From Psychrobacter immobilis (GTDB taxonomy: Bacteria; Pseudomonadota; Gammaproteobacteria; Pseudomonadales; Moraxellaceae): a stretch of DNA of 64,000 nucleotides. Shown here piece by piece: positions 39,505 through 50,588 of the stretch. The position numbers were made by a program, and so were the translations under genes. The first letter of the stretch is position 1; the number at the start of each line of letters is the position of its first letter. The stretch covers positions 23,730 to 87,729 of the forward strand of contig NZ_CAJGZJ010000012.1 in assembly GCF_904846225.1 (NCBI RefSeq). Reading direction: 5' to 3'. The notes under the pieces were generated by a model. That model saw nothing but the letters and a program-made list of their open reading frames with translations, searched no databases and was not told where the DNA came from.

Positions 39505-39917
39505 TACATTATCGTCCGCTTAACAATGGTAGTTTTAAAGGGCAGTTTTGCTGCAGCAAGCGTGAAAGCTTCACGTGCAAGCTCTTCTGGTACCCCTTCA
39601 ATTTCATATAGCACTTTACCAGGTTTGATTTCGCATACCCAATATTCAACAGGACCTTTACCTTTACCCATACGTACTTCTAATGGCTTGTTAGTAATAG
39701 GCTTGTCTGGGAATACACGAATCCAAATCTTACCACCACGCTTAATTTTACGAGTGATGGTACGACGTGCTGCTTCAATTTGACGGGCAGTCATACGACC
39801 ACGAGTCAACGATTTTAGACCAATTTGTCCGAATGCAACGGTGCTTCCACGATGAGCTAGCCCAGTGTTACGACCTTTATGCATTTTACGAAACTTGGTA
39901 CGTTTTGGCTGTAACAT
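39504..39917 (-). CDS. rplP: 50S ribosomal protein L16
   Basis: Protein of 137 residues starting [20 protein letters not shown], with [21 protein letters not shown]. It lies three bases after rpsC. Confidence 0.97.
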   Translation of the reverse strand: MLQPKRTKFRKMHKGRNTGLAHRGSTVAFGQIGLKSLTRGRMTARQIEAARRTITRKIKRGGKIWIRVFPDKPITNKPLEVRMGKGKGPVEYWVCEIKPGKVLYEIEGVPEELAREAFTLAAAKLPFKTTIVKRTIM

Positions 39918-39920
39918 AGT

Positions 39921-40649
39921 TTAACCTCTGTCTGAGTTTCGACGGTTTCCGTTTCCACGACCACGGCGTTTTGGCGCACGAGGCTTCTCTTCGTTGACGG
40001 GGTTATAAACACTGTTCATACCGTCAAGGATTTCGCCACGGAAAATCCAAACTTTTACACCGATAGTGCCGTAAGTTGTCTCTGCGCGTACTGACGAATA
40101 GTCAATATCAGCGCGGAGTGTATGTAATGGTACACGACCTTCACGATACCATTCACTACGAGCAATCTCAGCACCGCCAAGACGGCCAGACAACTCAACT
40201 TTAATACCTTTAGCACCAGAACGCATGCTGTTCTGTACCGCGCGCTTCATCGCACGACGGAACATAACGCGACGCTCAAGCTGGCTTGCGATACCGTCTG
40301 CTACCAAACGTGCATCAAGATCAGGTGAAGTGATTTCTTCAATGTTGACCTGAGCAGGTACGCCCATAATTTTGGTCAGTTCTTTTTGAAGTCTTTCGAT
40401 ATCTTCGCCTTTCTTACCGATAACAATACCAGGACGCGCAGTGGCGATGGTAATTTTAGCAGCACCAGTAGGACGCTCAATCATGATATTGCTAATCATA
40501 GCATTATCTAGCTTTTTGCGTAGATACTCACGAACTTGAATGTCATTGATGAGGTATTCTGAGTATTGTTTAGGGTTAGCATACCAATTTGCATTATGCT
40601 TTTTTACAACACCAAGACGAATTCCGATTGGATGTACTTTTTGACCCAT
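39921..40649 (-). CDS. rpsC: 30S ribosomal protein S3
   Basis: Protein of 242 residues starting [20 protein letters not shown]. It has a KH domain with [17 protein letters not shown], the S3_C region [21 protein letters not shown], and a basic Arg/Asn-rich tail. Confidence 0.97.
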   Translation of the reverse strand: MGQKVHPIGIRLGVVKKHNANWYANPKQYSEYLINDIQVREYLRKKLDNAMISNIMIERPTGAAKITIATARPGIVIGKKGEDIERLQKELTKIMGVPAQVNIEEITSPDLDARLVADGIASQLERRVMFRRAMKRAVQNSMRSGAKGIKVELSGRLGGAEIARSEWYREGRVPLHTLRADIDYSSVRAETTYGTIGVKVWIFRGEILDGMNSVYNPVNEEKPRAPKRRGRGNGNRRNSDRG

Positions 40650-40652
40650 AAC

Positions 40653-40982
40653 TTATTCTCCTACCTTTATAGTGATGTGACAAGTACGCTTGCTGATACG
40701 ATCAGCGCGACCTTTAGCACGTGGTAGGATACGTTTTAGCGTAATGCCTTCATCAACATAGATAGTAGCGACTTTTAGGTCATCAATATCTAAGCCGTGA
40801 TTATGTTCGGCATTGGCGATGGCTGAGTTAAGACATTTCTTAACAAACACAGCGCCTTTTTTATTACTATACGTTAGGATATCCAAAGCACGCTCGATAG
40901 ATTTGCCACGAACTTCATCAGCAACGAGTCTAACTTTTTGTGCCGAAATGGCGGCACCGCGTAATTTTGCAGTTACTTCCAT
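40653..40982 (-). CDS. rplV: 50S ribosomal protein L22
   Basis: Protein of 109 residues starting [20 protein letters not shown]. The open frame extends to 41054 into rpsS, but AAGG upstream of ATG 40982 and the family length decide the start. C-terminal [18 protein letters not shown]. Confidence 0.97.
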   Translation of the reverse strand: MEVTAKLRGAAISAQKVRLVADEVRGKSIERALDILTYSNKKGAVFVKKCLNSAIANAEHNHGLDIDDLKVATIYVDEGITLKRILPRAKGRADRISKRTCHITIKVGE

Positions 40983-40992
40983 GGTAAGCACC

Positions 40993-41268
40993 TTATTTCT
41001 TAGCTTTTCTGTCAATGCCATGACCACGATACGTACGAGTCGGGGCAAATTCACCTAGTTTATGACCAACCATCTGCTCGCTCACGATAACCGGTACATG
41101 AGTACGGCCATTGTGAACAGATAAGGTTAGGCCAACCATTTGTGGCAGAATCATCGAGCGGCGCGACCAAGTCTTAATTGGCTTGCGTGAGTTGGTGTCT
41201 AATGCATTCTCAACTTTAGCAAATAAGTGCGCGTCTATGAATGGACCTTTTTTCAATGAACGAGGCAT
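40993..41268 (-). CDS. rpsS: 30S ribosomal protein S19
   Basis: Protein of 91 residues starting [20 protein letters not shown], with [22 protein letters not shown] at the C-terminus. Confidence 0.97.
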   Translation of the reverse strand: MPRSLKKGPFIDAHLFAKVENALDTNSRKPIKTWSRRSMILPQMVGLTLSVHNGRTHVPVIVSEQMVGHKLGEFAPTRTYRGHGIDRKAKK

Positions 41269-41280
41269 GAAATTCTTCCT

Positions 41281-42108
41281 TTATTTCTTCTTGGCGCGGC
41301 GGCGGATGATCATGTTGTCAGTACGCTTATTGTGACGCGTTTTAAGTCCTTTAGACTTCTGACCCCAAGGGCTGGTTGGATGGCGACCTTTATTACGACC
41401 TTCACCACCACCGTGTGGGTGATCAACCGGGTTCATAGCGACACCACGAACTGAAGGACGAATACCACGCCAACGTGAAGCACCAGCTTTACCAAGTGAT
41501 TTCAAGTTGTTTTCAGTATTAGAAACTTCACCAATAACAGCACGACAATTCACGTGTACACGGCGTGTTTCGCCAGAGCGCATACGTAGAATAGCATAAA
41601 TACCGTCACGACCTAGTAACTGAACGCTAGCACCCGCAGAACGAGCCATCTGTGCACCTTTACCGATTTTAAGCTCGATATTGTGAATCACAGTACCCAA
41701 TGGGATGTTTTTTAGCGGTAAGCAGTTACCTGGACGAATTGGAGATGTCTCGCCCGACATTACTGTATCGCCAACTGCTTGTTTTTTAGCAGCGATGATG
41801 TAACGACGTTCGCCATCAGCATACTTAAGTAATGCAATATGAGCAGTACGGTTAGGATCGTATTCAATACGCTCTACCGTTGCTGGGATATTGTCTTTAG
41901 TACGTTTGAAGTCGATAATACGATAATGTTGCTTATGACCACCGCCAATGTGACGAGTAGTGATACGACCATTATTGTTACGACCACCTGACTTACTTTT
42001 TGATTCTAGAAGCGCTGCATAAGGACGACCTTTGTAAAGGTGTGGATGCACCACTTTTTCAACAAAACGACGGCCTGGTGATGTTGGCTTTGCTCTTACG
42101 ATAGGCAT
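41281..42108 (-). CDS. rplB: 50S ribosomal protein L2
   Basis: Peptidyl-transferase-centre protein of 275 residues. Contains [15 protein letters not shown] and the conserved [16 protein letters not shown] loop. It follows rplW by 11 bases. Confidence 0.97.
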   Translation of the reverse strand: MPIVRAKPTSPGRRFVEKVVHPHLYKGRPYAALLESKSKSGGRNNNGRITTRHIGGGHKQHYRIIDFKRTKDNIPATVERIEYDPNRTAHIALLKYADGERRYIIAAKKQAVGDTVMSGETSPIRPGNCLPLKNIPLGTVIHNIELKIGKGAQMARSAGASVQLLGRDGIYAILRMRSGETRRVHVNCRAVIGEVSNTENNLKSLGKAGASRWRGIRPSVRGVAMNPVDHPHGGGEGRNKGRHPTSPWGQKSKGLKTRHNKRTDNMIIRRRAKKK

Positions 42109-42119
42109 GAGTGTAATCC

Positions 42120-42470
42120 TTATTCGTTATTCGCTGTTTCACTAGTAGAAGCAGTCGTATTCGCGACCTCTTCACCAGCATCAGCCATTTGTACATCTTG
42201 ACCAGCTTTTAAGGTAACATAGGCTTTTTTGTAGTCATTACGACGGCCGATGCTTTTACCAAAACGCTTTGTCTTACCTTTAACATTCAAAGTGTTTACT
42301 TTTAGAACTTCAACACCTTCGAACATCATCTCAACTGCTTTTTTGACTTCGAGCTTAGTAGCGTTAGAGTCAATTTTAAATACTTGCACACCAAGTGAGT
42401 CGCCAAGCATTTGAGATTTCTCTGAGAACACAGGTCCTCTTAGGATCTGATAAAGTCTTGCGTTGTTCAT
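42120..42470 (-). CDS. rplW: 50S ribosomal protein L23
   Basis: Protein of 116 residues; the conserved L23 domain covers about the first 95 residues ([11 protein letters not shown]..., [32 protein letters not shown]). An extra acidic Thr/Ser/Glu-rich tail of ~18 residues (from about [13 protein letters not shown]) extends beyond the family's usual end. Its ATG overlaps the rplD stop by four bases. Confidence 0.96.
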   Translation of the reverse strand: MNNARLYQILRGPVFSEKSQMLGDSLGVQVFKIDSNATKLEVKKAVEMMFEGVEVLKVNTLNVKGKTKRFGKSIGRRNDYKKAYVTLKAGQDVQMADAGEEVANTTASTSETANNE

Positions 42471-43069
42471 GCTAGTGCTTCCTCAAATTGTTTCGCAGCT
42501 TCAACTGACATGATCACTTTATCATAAGCGATCAAGCTCACTGGATCCACTTCGTTTGTACCAAGTACATTGACGTGTGGAATGTTGCGAGCGGCTAAGT
42601 ATAAGTTTTCGTCAACTTCTTTAGTGACGATTAATGCACGTGGTGCATTAAGCTCATTTAGCTTTGCAATCAGTTCTTTAGTTTTCGGCCCAGAAACGCT
42701 CAACTCTTCCACCAAAATCAGACGCTCTTGGCGAATCAATTCGGCTAGGATACACTGCATCGCACCGCGATACATTTTACGGTTTACTTTCTGTGACCAA
42801 TCTTGTGGTTTGGCCGCAAATGTGCGTCCGCCCCCACGCCAGATTGGGCTACGAATAGAGCCCGCACGAGCGCGACCAGTACCTTTTTGACGCCATGGCT
42901 TGATACCACCGCCAGAAACTTCGGCACGGGTTTTTTGTGCGCGTGTACCTTGGCGAGCACCAGCTAAATAAGCGGTGACGACTTGATGCACTAGTGCTTC
43001 GTTGAATTCACGACCAAATGCCGTATCAGAAAGCTCAACCGCCGCACCTGTAACTGTTTTTAAATCCAC
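42467..43069 (-). CDS. rplD: 50S ribosomal protein L4
   Basis: Protein of 200 residues with the extended loop [20 protein letters not shown] and [20 protein letters not shown]. In E. coli L4 also represses the S10 operon through the leader RNA. Confidence 0.97.
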   Translation of the reverse strand: MDLKTVTGAAVELSDTAFGREFNEALVHQVVTAYLAGARQGTRAQKTRAEVSGGGIKPWRQKGTGRARAGSIRSPIWRGGGRTFAAKPQDWSQKVNRKMYRGAMQCILAELIRQERLILVEELSVSGPKTKELIAKLNELNAPRALIVTKEVDENLYLAARNIPHVNVLGTNEVDPVSLIAYDKVIMSVEAAKQFEEALA

Positions 43070-43083
43070 GTTAATCCCCTTGC

Positions 43084-43722
43084 TTAGGCTTTGACTGACG
43101 GACGTACGATAACATCGCCACCGGTGGCACCTGGGATAGCACCCTTGATGACAAGTAACCCTTTTTCGGCATCAACCGAAATCACTTCTAGGCCTTGAAC
43201 AGTAACACGTTTGTTACCCATCTGGCCCGCCATCTTTTTGCCTTTGAATACTTTACCTGGTGACTGGTTTTGACCAGTTGAACCATGCGCACGATGAGAC
43301 ACTGAGTTACCATGAGTAGCATCTTGCATGCTAAAGTTGTGACGCTTTACAGGACCTTGGAAGCCTTTACCTTTGCTTTGGCCTGTAACATCAACCATCT
43401 GACCTTGTTCGAACAAGTCAGCTAGAATTTCACCACCAATCTCACGACCTTCAAGATCGCTTTCGTTGGCACGAAATTCCCAAACACCACGGCCAGCTTT
43501 AACGCCAGCTTTAGCGAAGTGACCTTTTTGTGCAGCTGTTACGCGGCTGTCACGACGGGTACCTGTGGTAATTTGGATAGCTTGGTAGCCATCTACATCA
43601 GTATTTTTTACTTGAGTAATGCGGTTTGCATCAATCTCAACCACTGTTACAGGGATAGATGCGCCTGTTTCAGTGAAGACACGGGTCATGCCGCATTTCT
43701 TACCGACTAAACCGATCGCCAT
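43084..43722 (-). CDS. rplC: 50S ribosomal protein L3
   Basis: Protein of 212 residues starting [20 protein letters not shown], with [20 protein letters not shown] and [20 protein letters not shown]. Confidence 0.97.
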   Translation of the reverse strand: MAIGLVGKKCGMTRVFTETGASIPVTVVEIDANRITQVKNTDVDGYQAIQITTGTRRDSRVTAAQKGHFAKAGVKAGRGVWEFRANESDLEGREIGGEILADLFEQGQMVDVTGQSKGKGFQGPVKRHNFSMQDATHGNSVSHRAHGSTGQNQSPGKVFKGKKMAGQMGNKRVTVQGLEVISVDAEKGLLVIKGAIPGATGGDVIVRPSVKA

Positions 43723-43771
43723 TTTAGACCTCTTTATATCTTATATTAATGGGTTGGGTGTGTAATGTGCA

Positions 43772-44083
43772 TTAGCCCAAAGCAATTTGGACGTCGACAC
43801 CCGCCGCTAAATCTAGTTTCATTAGCGCATCCACAGTTTTGTCAGTAGGCTGAACGATATCAACCATACGCTTATGAGTACGAATTTCGTACTGGTCACG
43901 AGCGTCTTTGTTAACGTGTGGTGAAGTTAGAACGTTGAAGCGCTCAATGCGAGTCGGCAACGGTACAGGACCACAAACTTGCGCACCGGTGCGCTTTGCA
44001 GTATCAACAATCTCTTGTGCAGATTGATCAATCAGACGATGATCAAAAGACTTAAGACGGATACGGATTCTCTGGTTAGCCAT
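43772..44083 (-). CDS. rpsJ: 30S ribosomal protein S10
   Basis: Protein of 103 residues with [20 protein letters not shown] and [19 protein letters not shown]. First gene of the S10 operon, transcribed from the promoter near 44369-44396 with a leader of roughly 280 bases. Confidence 0.97.
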   Translation of the reverse strand: MANQRIRIRLKSFDHRLIDQSAQEIVDTAKRTGAQVCGPVPLPTRIERFNVLTSPHVNKDARDQYEIRTHKRMVDIVQPTDKTVDALMKLDLAAGVDVQIALG

Positions 44084-44361
44084 GCCAGCAAGCTCCTAAT
44101 ATGTGCTTTCGTCATTCTTGCATTGCAAAGATATGATCAAAAGCAGTTTGGTTAAATATTCACTTAAAGCGGCCTTCTGTTCTTAACCAGAATGAGTTCT
44201 TTATCCGAACTTATAGCGTGCCAAAAGTAAAATAGTTTAAAGCCCCGCCGACCCTCCTATATATTGGAAAGCAGCAAAGGCATAATGAAATAGTGCTAGA
44301 AACGATGCTCTAGCTGTAATAGCGCCAGCTTTTTTAGTCGGCTGCGCATATATAATTCAGT
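44084..44361 (-). promoter_or_regulatory. S10 operon leader region
   Basis: This ~280-base untranslated stretch lies between the putative start of transcription and rpsJ and contains no gene. In E. coli the corresponding leader carries L4-responsive hairpins. Several short inverted repeats can be drawn here, but I cannot show that the same mechanism applies. Confidence 0.45.
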
Positions 44362-44368
44362 GGTGTAT

Positions 44369-44396
44369 ATTATACATAGTATTTTGTGGATTGCAA
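44369..44396 (-). promoter_or_regulatory. Sigma70-type promoter of the S10 operon
   Basis: On the minus strand TTGCAA (44396-44391) and TATAAT (44374-44369) are separated by 16 bases, close to consensus. It points at rpsJ and lies just upstream of rng's 3' side. It is the best promoter match seen in the window. Confidence 0.7.
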
Positions 44397-44491
44397 GAGC
44401 AATATAACAGTGCTTTAAGATACTAACCTTCGTATATTACTCTATTTACTCACAATATCTATCTTTAGACTCATTAACAAGGTGCAAAATA

Positions 44492-46090
44492 TCAGTCTAA
44501 AACAATATCATATTGCTCTTGGGTATATAAATTTTCGACATCAAAAGTAATCACCCTACCTAATAAGTACTCTAGGTCTGCCACGGTATCCGACTCTGAC
44601 GTCAATAATAAATCAATAACGGCAGCATGGGCAACGACGGTGAACTTTTTAGGGGAATTATAGGTACGGGCACAGCGCATGATTTCACGAAATATCTCAA
44701 AGCAAACGGTTTCCGCTGTTTTTACAAAGCCGCGACCTTGACAAGTTGAACAAGGCTCACAAAGCTGCTGCCCTAATGATTCGCGAGTGCGTTTACGTGT
44801 CATCTCTACTAAACCAAGCTCACTTACTTGCGTAATTTTAGTTTTCGCATAGTCTTGGGTGAGCTGCGACTGTAAACTCTCAAGCACATCGTCTTTGTGC
44901 TGTTGTTCAAGCATATCGATAAAGTCTAGGATGATAATACCACCTAGGTTACGCAGGCGCAGCTGACGAGCGATGGCATGCGTGGCTTCTAAGTTGGTTT
45001 TATAAACGGTGTCTTCTAATGAACGTCCTCCAACAAAAGAGCCTGTATTGACATCGATAGTGGTCATCGCCTCAGTTTGGTCAATAATCAGGTAACCACC
45101 AGACTTTAGATCAACACGGCGTTTTAGCGCATCACGTAAGTCATCTTCAACACGGTACACATCAAACAGTGATTGCTCTGCGGTGTAATGCACAATACGA
45201 TCATACACAAAAGGCACAAACTCTTTGGCAAAATATCTTATTTGTTCATAGATTTGGATATTGTCGATGACGACTTTTTCGGTATCTGCATGTACCAAAT
45301 CACGAATAGAGCGTAATGGTAGTGACAGTTCTTGATAAATGAGCTCTGAGCTTTGATGATGGTTCATTTCTTGGCGACGAGCACAAATAGTACGCCAAAG
45401 TTGCAATAGATAGTAAATATCTTCTTCCAACTTATCGACAGGTACGCGCTCAGCAGCAGTACGAGCAATCAGGCCACCTTTTAGATTGACCGTTTGCATC
45501 AAACTACTCAGCTCAGTTTTTAAACGAGTACGCTCTTCTTCACCGTCAATACGCTGCGAGATACCAATATGCTCGCTTGATGGCAAATAAACCAAATAGC
45601 GTGATGGTAGCGAGATGTTGGTTGTCAAACGAGCGCCTTTACTACCCAATTGATCTTTGGTCACTTGTACTAAAATACGTTGGCTTTCGTGTAAACGGTG
45701 CTGAATCAGTGTCTTAGAGACAGGTATGACCTCATTGCTTTGCGTCTTGATGACTGGTGGGCTCACTGATAAGCGATCAGTAGATTGCTCTATCGTGGCC
45801 GCATTTGTCTCTTTTTTAGTTTCTGCAGTATTTTTGTTTTTGTTCTCTGCGATTGGACGAGGCTCTCGCTGCATGTCATTCACATGTAGAAATGCGGTTC
45901 GCGATTGACCGATATCGACAAATGCTGCCTGCATGCCCGGTAAGACGCGCACGACAGTACCTAGGTAGATATTACCGACCAAACCCAGTTTATGATGACG
46001 CTCAATATAGATTTCGCCCAAGATACCGTTGTCTAAGACTGCGACACGGGATTCCATGGGACTAATATTAATCAGCAGCTCTTCGGACAT
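44492..46090 (-). CDS. rng: Ribonuclease G
   Basis: Endoribonuclease of the RNase E/G family that matures 16S rRNA 5' ends and degrades mRNA. 532 residues. An S1 domain (GLVGNIYLGTVVRVLPGMQAAFVDIG) is interrupted by a polar, low-complexity insertion (~residues 75-125). The catalytic domain has TTIDVNTGSFVGG and IIILDFIDM, carrying the Mg2+-binding Asp residues, and the zinc-link-type LCEPCSTCQGRG follows. It is the last gene of mreBCD-maf-rng. Confidence 0.95.
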   Translation of the reverse strand: MSEELLINISPMESRVAVLDNGILGEIYIERHHKLGLVGNIYLGTVVRVLPGMQAAFVDIGQSRTAFLHVNDMQREPRPIAENKNKNTAETKKETNAATIEQSTDRLSVSPPVIKTQSNEVIPVSKTLIQHRLHESQRILVQVTKDQLGSKGARLTTNISLPSRYLVYLPSSEHIGISQRIDGEEERTRLKTELSSLMQTVNLKGGLIARTAAERVPVDKLEEDIYYLLQLWRTICARRQEMNHHQSSELIYQELSLPLRSIRDLVHADTEKVVIDNIQIYEQIRYFAKEFVPFVYDRIVHYTAEQSLFDVYRVEDDLRDALKRRVDLKSGGYLIIDQTEAMTTIDVNTGSFVGGRSLEDTVYKTNLEATHAIARQLRLRNLGGIIILDFIDMLEQQHKDDVLESLQSQLTQDYAKTKITQVSELGLVEMTRKRTRESLGQQLCEPCSTCQGRGFVKTAETVCFEIFREIMRCARTYNSPKKFTVVAHAAVIDLLLTSESDTVADLEYLLGRVITFDVENLYTQEQYDIVLD

Positions 46091-46211
46091 AATACTTTCT
46101 CTTAGCTTTTAGCTTCTTTGTTAGGTTTTAATCACCTATTAGTTTTACAGTGTAACAAATGCGCCCTGCTCTTGCCCATTATCCTACCGTGTCATTATGT
46201 GCAGAAGGTTA

Positions 46212-46380
46212 GGGCGTGTCCTCAATCTGAACAAAAGCGACTAAATGGGCTAAAAATAGCTAAATCTTGCCAAACGTCGTCAAATAGCTAGTCAATATCT
46301 TGATATTATCTGCACTATTTTCCTTGTTTGGCTGCCATTTATCTCATTTTTATCACCATTTTCAGATTGAGTACACGCCC
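46212..46380. repeat. Full-length 169-bp TA-flanked miniature element inserted in the maf stop codon
   Basis: Ends GGGCGTGTCCTCAATCTGAA and, inverted, GGGCGTGTACTCAATCTGAA, directly flanked by TA on both sides. The right TA plus the terminal base form the maf stop (TAG). Removing the element and one TA restores GGC TAA. It has no coding capacity and its length equals the copy at 23728-23896. Confidence 0.85.
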
Positions 46381-47072
46381 TAGCCATCAATTTTTGGCGA
46401 ATTGATAGGCTCTGCGCCCATCTCTCTCATCTCTTTAATTAATGCTAGTGTCTGTGCCAACGGCAAGCCAACGACGTTGGTATAGCTGCCATTGATACGA
46501 CTGACCCATGCCGCCCCCAAGCCTTGAATCCCATAACCACCTGCTTTATCAGCAGGCTCACTACTGTCCCAGTATTCGCTCATCATCTCTGCCGTTAGCG
46601 GGATAAAACTCACTTCTGTGCGTTCAGTTATTTTTTGTTGATTGACAACCTGAAACATGTGTTTATGGTTTGCTGTATTAGTATCTTTAGGAAGTAGCGA
46701 AACCTGAGACGCTTGAACTGCCGTCCATACTTCGTGGACATTATCCGACATTTGCTGCCACATGCTATAAGCGTGCTCGCGGTCGGTTGGTTTTACGAGT
46801 ACCGTCTGACCATCTGCTAGTACGCCAATAGTATCAGAGGTTAAAATAAGAAGCTGCTCAGCAAATTCATCTTTGTTCGTTGCGATGCTGTCATTTAACT
46901 GTTGTATCGCAGCGTCAGCTTTGGTGGCGACCATGCGCTCAATATAGTCTTTTGGCAACTCGTTATCATATTGAGTTTCATCGATATCCACGCTTAAAAG
47001 ACTAAAATCCAGTTGCGCTCTTTCTAGTAGCTCACGACGACGCGGCGAACCAGATGCTAAAATGATATCCAT
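46380..47072 (-). CDS. maf: Maf-like nucleotide pyrophosphatase
   Basis: House-cleaning nucleoside triphosphate pyrophosphatase of the Maf family (the YhdE branch acts on dTTP/UTP). 230 residues, longer than the usual ~195 because of an insertion around residues 130-155. Motifs: ILASGSPRRRELL, LTSDTIGVL with the catalytic Asp, KPTDREHAYSMW, and DKAGGYGIQGLGA. Its TAG stop is formed by the target TA and the first base of a miniature element, which leaves the protein intact. Confidence 0.93.
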   Translation of the reverse strand: MDIILASGSPRRRELLERAQLDFSLLSVDIDETQYDNELPKDYIERMVATKADAAIQQLNDSIATNKDEFAEQLLILTSDTIGVLADGQTVLVKPTDREHAYSMWQQMSDNVHEVWTAVQASQVSLLPKDTNTANHKHMFQVVNQQKITERTEVSFIPLTAEMMSEYWDSSEPADKAGGYGIQGLGAAWVSRINGSYTNVVGLPLAQTLALIKEMREMGAEPINSPKIDG

Positions 47073-47182
47073 CGCTATTCTCTTAATATATGAATTTATG
47101 TATTTTTTATTTTGAAGGTTTTATCAATTAGCAAATCAGAATAGATCATTGATAACAGTCATTGTCATAAAGGTATCAGCTA

Positions 47183-47668
47183 CTAACGAACAAATTTTTT
47201 CAAAGCCAATAACACCAATGGCCAGCTTATGATACTCATCAATAATGACAAAGCAGATTGCGCGATAAAGACATTTTGGATAAACACCTGTAATATCCAT
47301 AAGGTCAATTGGAAAACGATCAATCCTAAACTTGCTACTAGCCACGCACTGATATTGTCTAACTGTCTGATATAGATACTGGTAATTTTGATCACAAGTG
47401 CGACGACCACAGCAGCAAACGCTTGTTGTCCTAAGTGGGTATCCATTAGTAGATCAGCAATAAGACCAATGGTAAATGCGGTAAAGATACCAACATAACG
47501 TGGCTGAAATAATAACCAAAAAATGAGCACCATGATCATGACCATAGGGCGCAAGGTGGCCATACTAGGACTTAATGGATAAATATTAAGTGATGAAGCT
47601 GCGACGAAGCTTAAAATGATAGTCGCAATCAAAAGTACTGTTGCATTCTCAGAATCAGGATACGACAT
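47183..47668 (-). CDS. mreD: Rod shape-determining protein MreD
   Basis: Inner-membrane component of the elongasome, 161 residues and about five hydrophobic helices. MIMVLIFWLLFQPRYVGIFTAF and GLIADLLMDTHLGQQAFAAV match MreD. Identity is supported by the mreB-mreC-mreD-maf order. Confidence 0.92.
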   Translation of the reverse strand: MSYPDSENATVLLIATIILSFVAASSLNIYPLSPSMATLRPMVMIMVLIFWLLFQPRYVGIFTAFTIGLIADLLMDTHLGQQAFAAVVVALVIKITSIYIRQLDNISAWLVASLGLIVFQLTLWILQVFIQNVFIAQSALSLLMSIISWPLVLLALKKFVR

Positions 47669-47797
47669 GAGTACTTACCTTAGCGAGTGTTAGCGATTGC
47701 TGTTAAAGCGTGATTGACCATGAATAAGCTAAACGCTGTAGCTAAAAAGACATTGATAAACATGCTGTTTGGTGAGTATGAGCAAGCTAGTATCTGA

Positions 47798-48658
47798 TCA
47801 GCGCGCATTGGCAGTCATATCGTTGTCATTGACCAGCTTATCTTGAAGCACTAACACATAAGCGTTATCGATAAAGTTCGCGGTTGGCGTCACATCAATG
47901 CTTCTAAAGTTAGCAGCTTGTGCATCTTGAATATGAGCGACACGGCCGACACGATAGCCAGCTGGAATACGGCCACCCAATCCTGATGAAACCAGCTCAT
48001 CACCCACGCGCACGTCTGAGGTTTTAAAGACATAATCGAGACTTAACGCGGTTGGGATACCTTTTCCTGTCACGATGGCGCGCTGACCTGTACGTTTGAT
48101 CGTGACGGCAACCGATTGCTGTTCATCGGTAATCAGTAGTAAACGACTGGTATTGGGATATACATTAATGATTTGACCCAATATGCCGTTTTCATCAATG
48201 ACCGTTTGTCCAACTTGCACCCCATCTTGCACCCCTTTATTGAGCACCACAATTTGTCTGAGCAAATTGGCATCGGTTCCAATGACTTGCGCTAGATTAA
48301 GCTCAAACTGCTCAGGCTTGGTGGTGGACAAAATACCTTGCAGACGTGCGTTTTGTGCCAAAATATAATCTTGCTGCTGGAGCTTGGCTTGTGCGTGTAT
48401 CAGTTGTGATTTTAGCTGCATATTTTCGCGGCGTAAGGCTTCTTTAGACTGCAAGCTACCACTCGTCCAATGCTTGGCATAGCTCGGTAATAATGACAGC
48501 TCATAGATAGGCTGCATAGCGGCATGACTGGTATTGCGTATTGGCTTGAACCATTCTGAGTTTTTGCTATCGAACCACATCAGTATCAAAGCGGCTATCA
48601 ATACAATAGCAGTCTTACGAAGTGATAACGGCTGGCGCGCAAAAATACTTGGAGTCAT
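47798..48658 (-). CDS. mreC: Rod shape-determining protein MreC
   Basis: Periplasmic scaffold of the elongasome with an N-terminal membrane anchor (TAIVLIAALILMWF). It then has a coiled coil (region of SLQSKEALRRENMQLKSQL and AQAKLQQQDYIL) and the beta-rich domain with VQDGVQVGQTVIDENGILGQI and SDVRVGDELVSSGLGGRIPAGYRVG. 286 residues, family-typical. Confidence 0.94.
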   Translation of the reverse strand: MTPSIFARQPLSLRKTAIVLIAALILMWFDSKNSEWFKPIRNTSHAAMQPIYELSLLPSYAKHWTSGSLQSKEALRRENMQLKSQLIHAQAKLQQQDYILAQNARLQGILSTTKPEQFELNLAQVIGTDANLLRQIVVLNKGVQDGVQVGQTVIDENGILGQIINVYPNTSRLLLITDEQQSVAVTIKRTGQRAIVTGKGIPTALSLDYVFKTSDVRVGDELVSSGLGGRIPAGYRVGRVAHIQDAQAANFRSIDVTPTANFIDNAYVLVLQDKLVNDNDMTANAR

Positions 48659-48906
48659 AAGTCGTCTAATTCAGAGATTATAGAATAATCAGTAACCAGT
48701 ACTGGGTATCACGAATATCAGTCTTGTATCAACGTTAATTTTTAACGAAACTGACTTATATTCGATAGCAATAGTGCTTGTTTATTAAGGCCTATTTATT
48801 AACAATACTGGGTTCTGGCACTTACTAATGCAATTAAAGGCAGCGCAACTGGCTACCTTTAATTTTATGCGTTTTTGACCCAGTGCTTTACGCCCATTAC
48901 AACGAT

Positions 48907-49935
48907 CTAAACAAAAATCATATTCAAGCTTTTGTTATTAATAAAATCAAGCGCAATACCACCACCACGGCTGACACAAGTCAGTGGATCTTCGGCAACG
49001 GTCACAGGCAGACCTGTCTCTCTTGAAATTAATTTATCTAAGTCACGTAATAAAGCGCCGCCGCCAGTCAATACGATACCGCGTTCAGCGATATCTGATG
49101 ATAGTTCTGGTGGTGTCTGCTCAAGTGCGGCTTTTACGGCACTAATGATACCACTCAATGGGTCGCTCAGTGCTTTTTGTACTTCTTCTGATTTTACCGT
49201 AAAGGTTTTTGGCACGCCTTCTGCCATACTACGACCACGAACTTCTACTTCTAGTTGGCTGTCTTCATTTAATGCAGAGCCCACCTCTTTTTTGATACGC
49301 TCGGCAGTTGTCTCACCAATAATGCAACCATGCGTACGGCGTACATGCGTAATAATGGCTTCATCAAACATATCGCCACCAATACGAATCGACTCGGCAT
49401 AGACGCAACCAGATAGCGCGATAACCGCAATCTCAGTCGTACCACCACCGATATCAACCACCATAGAACCACTGGCTTCATGAACGGGCATGCCAGCCCC
49501 AATTGCCGCCGCCATTGGCTCCTCTAGCAATAATACTTTACTCGCACCTGCTGATGATACTGCCTCGCGAATCGCTTTACGCTCAACCAGAGTAGACTTG
49601 CAAGGTACACACACCACTACGTTAGGCTGCGCCATAAAACGTTTGGCTTTTACCTTGCCAATAAAATGCTTCAGCATTTTTTGAGTCACTTCAAAATCAG
49701 CAATCACGCCATCTTTTAGTGGGCGAATCGCCGTAATATTGGAAGGGGTACGACCAAGCATTTGCTTTGCATCGATACCAACAGCAGCAACGGTAGGGTT
49801 TTGAGTACGATTACTTCGTAATGCAACCACCGTAGGCTCGTCAAGTACGACGCCTTTACCAGGAATAAAAATAAGCGTGTTAGCAGTACCGAGGTCGATA
49901 GCGATATTATTTGATAAAAATCCAAACAGGTTCAT
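48907..49935 (-). CDS. mreB: Actin-like rod shape-determining protein MreB
   Basis: Cytoplasmic actin homologue that positions wall synthesis. 342 residues. Nucleotide-binding motifs [30 protein letters not shown] and [15 protein letters not shown] are intact, as is [16 protein letters not shown]. First gene of the shape operon, followed by mreC after 248 bases. Confidence 0.97.
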   Translation of the reverse strand: MNLFGFLSNNIAIDLGTANTLIFIPGKGVVLDEPTVVALRSNRTQNPTVAAVGIDAKQMLGRTPSNITAIRPLKDGVIADFEVTQKMLKHFIGKVKAKRFMAQPNVVVCVPCKSTLVERKAIREAVSSAGASKVLLLEEPMAAAIGAGMPVHEASGSMVVDIGGGTTEIAVIALSGCVYAESIRIGGDMFDEAIITHVRRTHGCIIGETTAERIKKEVGSALNEDSQLEVEVRGRSMAEGVPKTFTVKSEEVQKALSDPLSGIISAVKAALEQTPPELSSDIAERGIVLTGGGALLRDLDKLISRETGLPVTVAEDPLTCVSRGGGIALDFINNKSLNMIFV

Positions 49936-50588
49936 GGCTAATATATCCAGCGTCTTACGAATGAGGCGAATGAGATTGACTGAGGGGTTACTCGTCAGTG
50001 TTGAGCAGGTCGTCGATAGACATTATTTGTAGTGACAGTTAAACACCACAATAAGTCAAACCTAAGCAATAATAATGAAATGATAAAACAGGGCTAAATT
50101 ATACCGATTTGGCTCGAAAAATACACCCATATTTGCATTAAGTAGTCAGGAATTTAATCTTAAACGCTAAAAATTGTTACAAAGTTTGAATAGCAGAAGC
50201 AACCATTCGACTTAATGAAACATCATTTAATTCAATAACTAACAAAGTTCTACAGGCAAATGATCATTTTTCTTTACAGCAGGTGCATACTGTAACGTAT
50301 TTCAGAACGTAATAGGAAAGCAATTGCGGTTCAATCGTGAATTATATGATCAATTTTGCAGATACCACTATCTTGGTTGATATTGTGCATCAATAATCAA
50401 ACGTCATGCTCTGTAAACTTGGGTCAGATGCTTTATAATAAGCCCACTTTACACAAACTTGATTTTAGTACTAATCTATTTTAACGCCTATATTTGCTGA
50501 CTTTAGTATTTAATTGCCTTAATGGCCATCTACCAAATGGTCATCTACTACTTATATCTAACAAAAACTGTCCTTCACTGGAGAAACT
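49936..50588. other. Divergent intergenic region between mreB and gatC
   Basis: 653 A/T-rich bases with no supportable ORF or RNA gene. They hold the divergent promoters of the mre operon (-) and gatCAB (+). GGAG at 50572-50575 is the gatC ribosome site. Confidence 0.45.

Noticed and set aside
44084..44361. Possible riboswitch ahead of rpsJ
   Set aside because: No known aptamer motif was recognised; the context fits a ribosomal protein leader instead.
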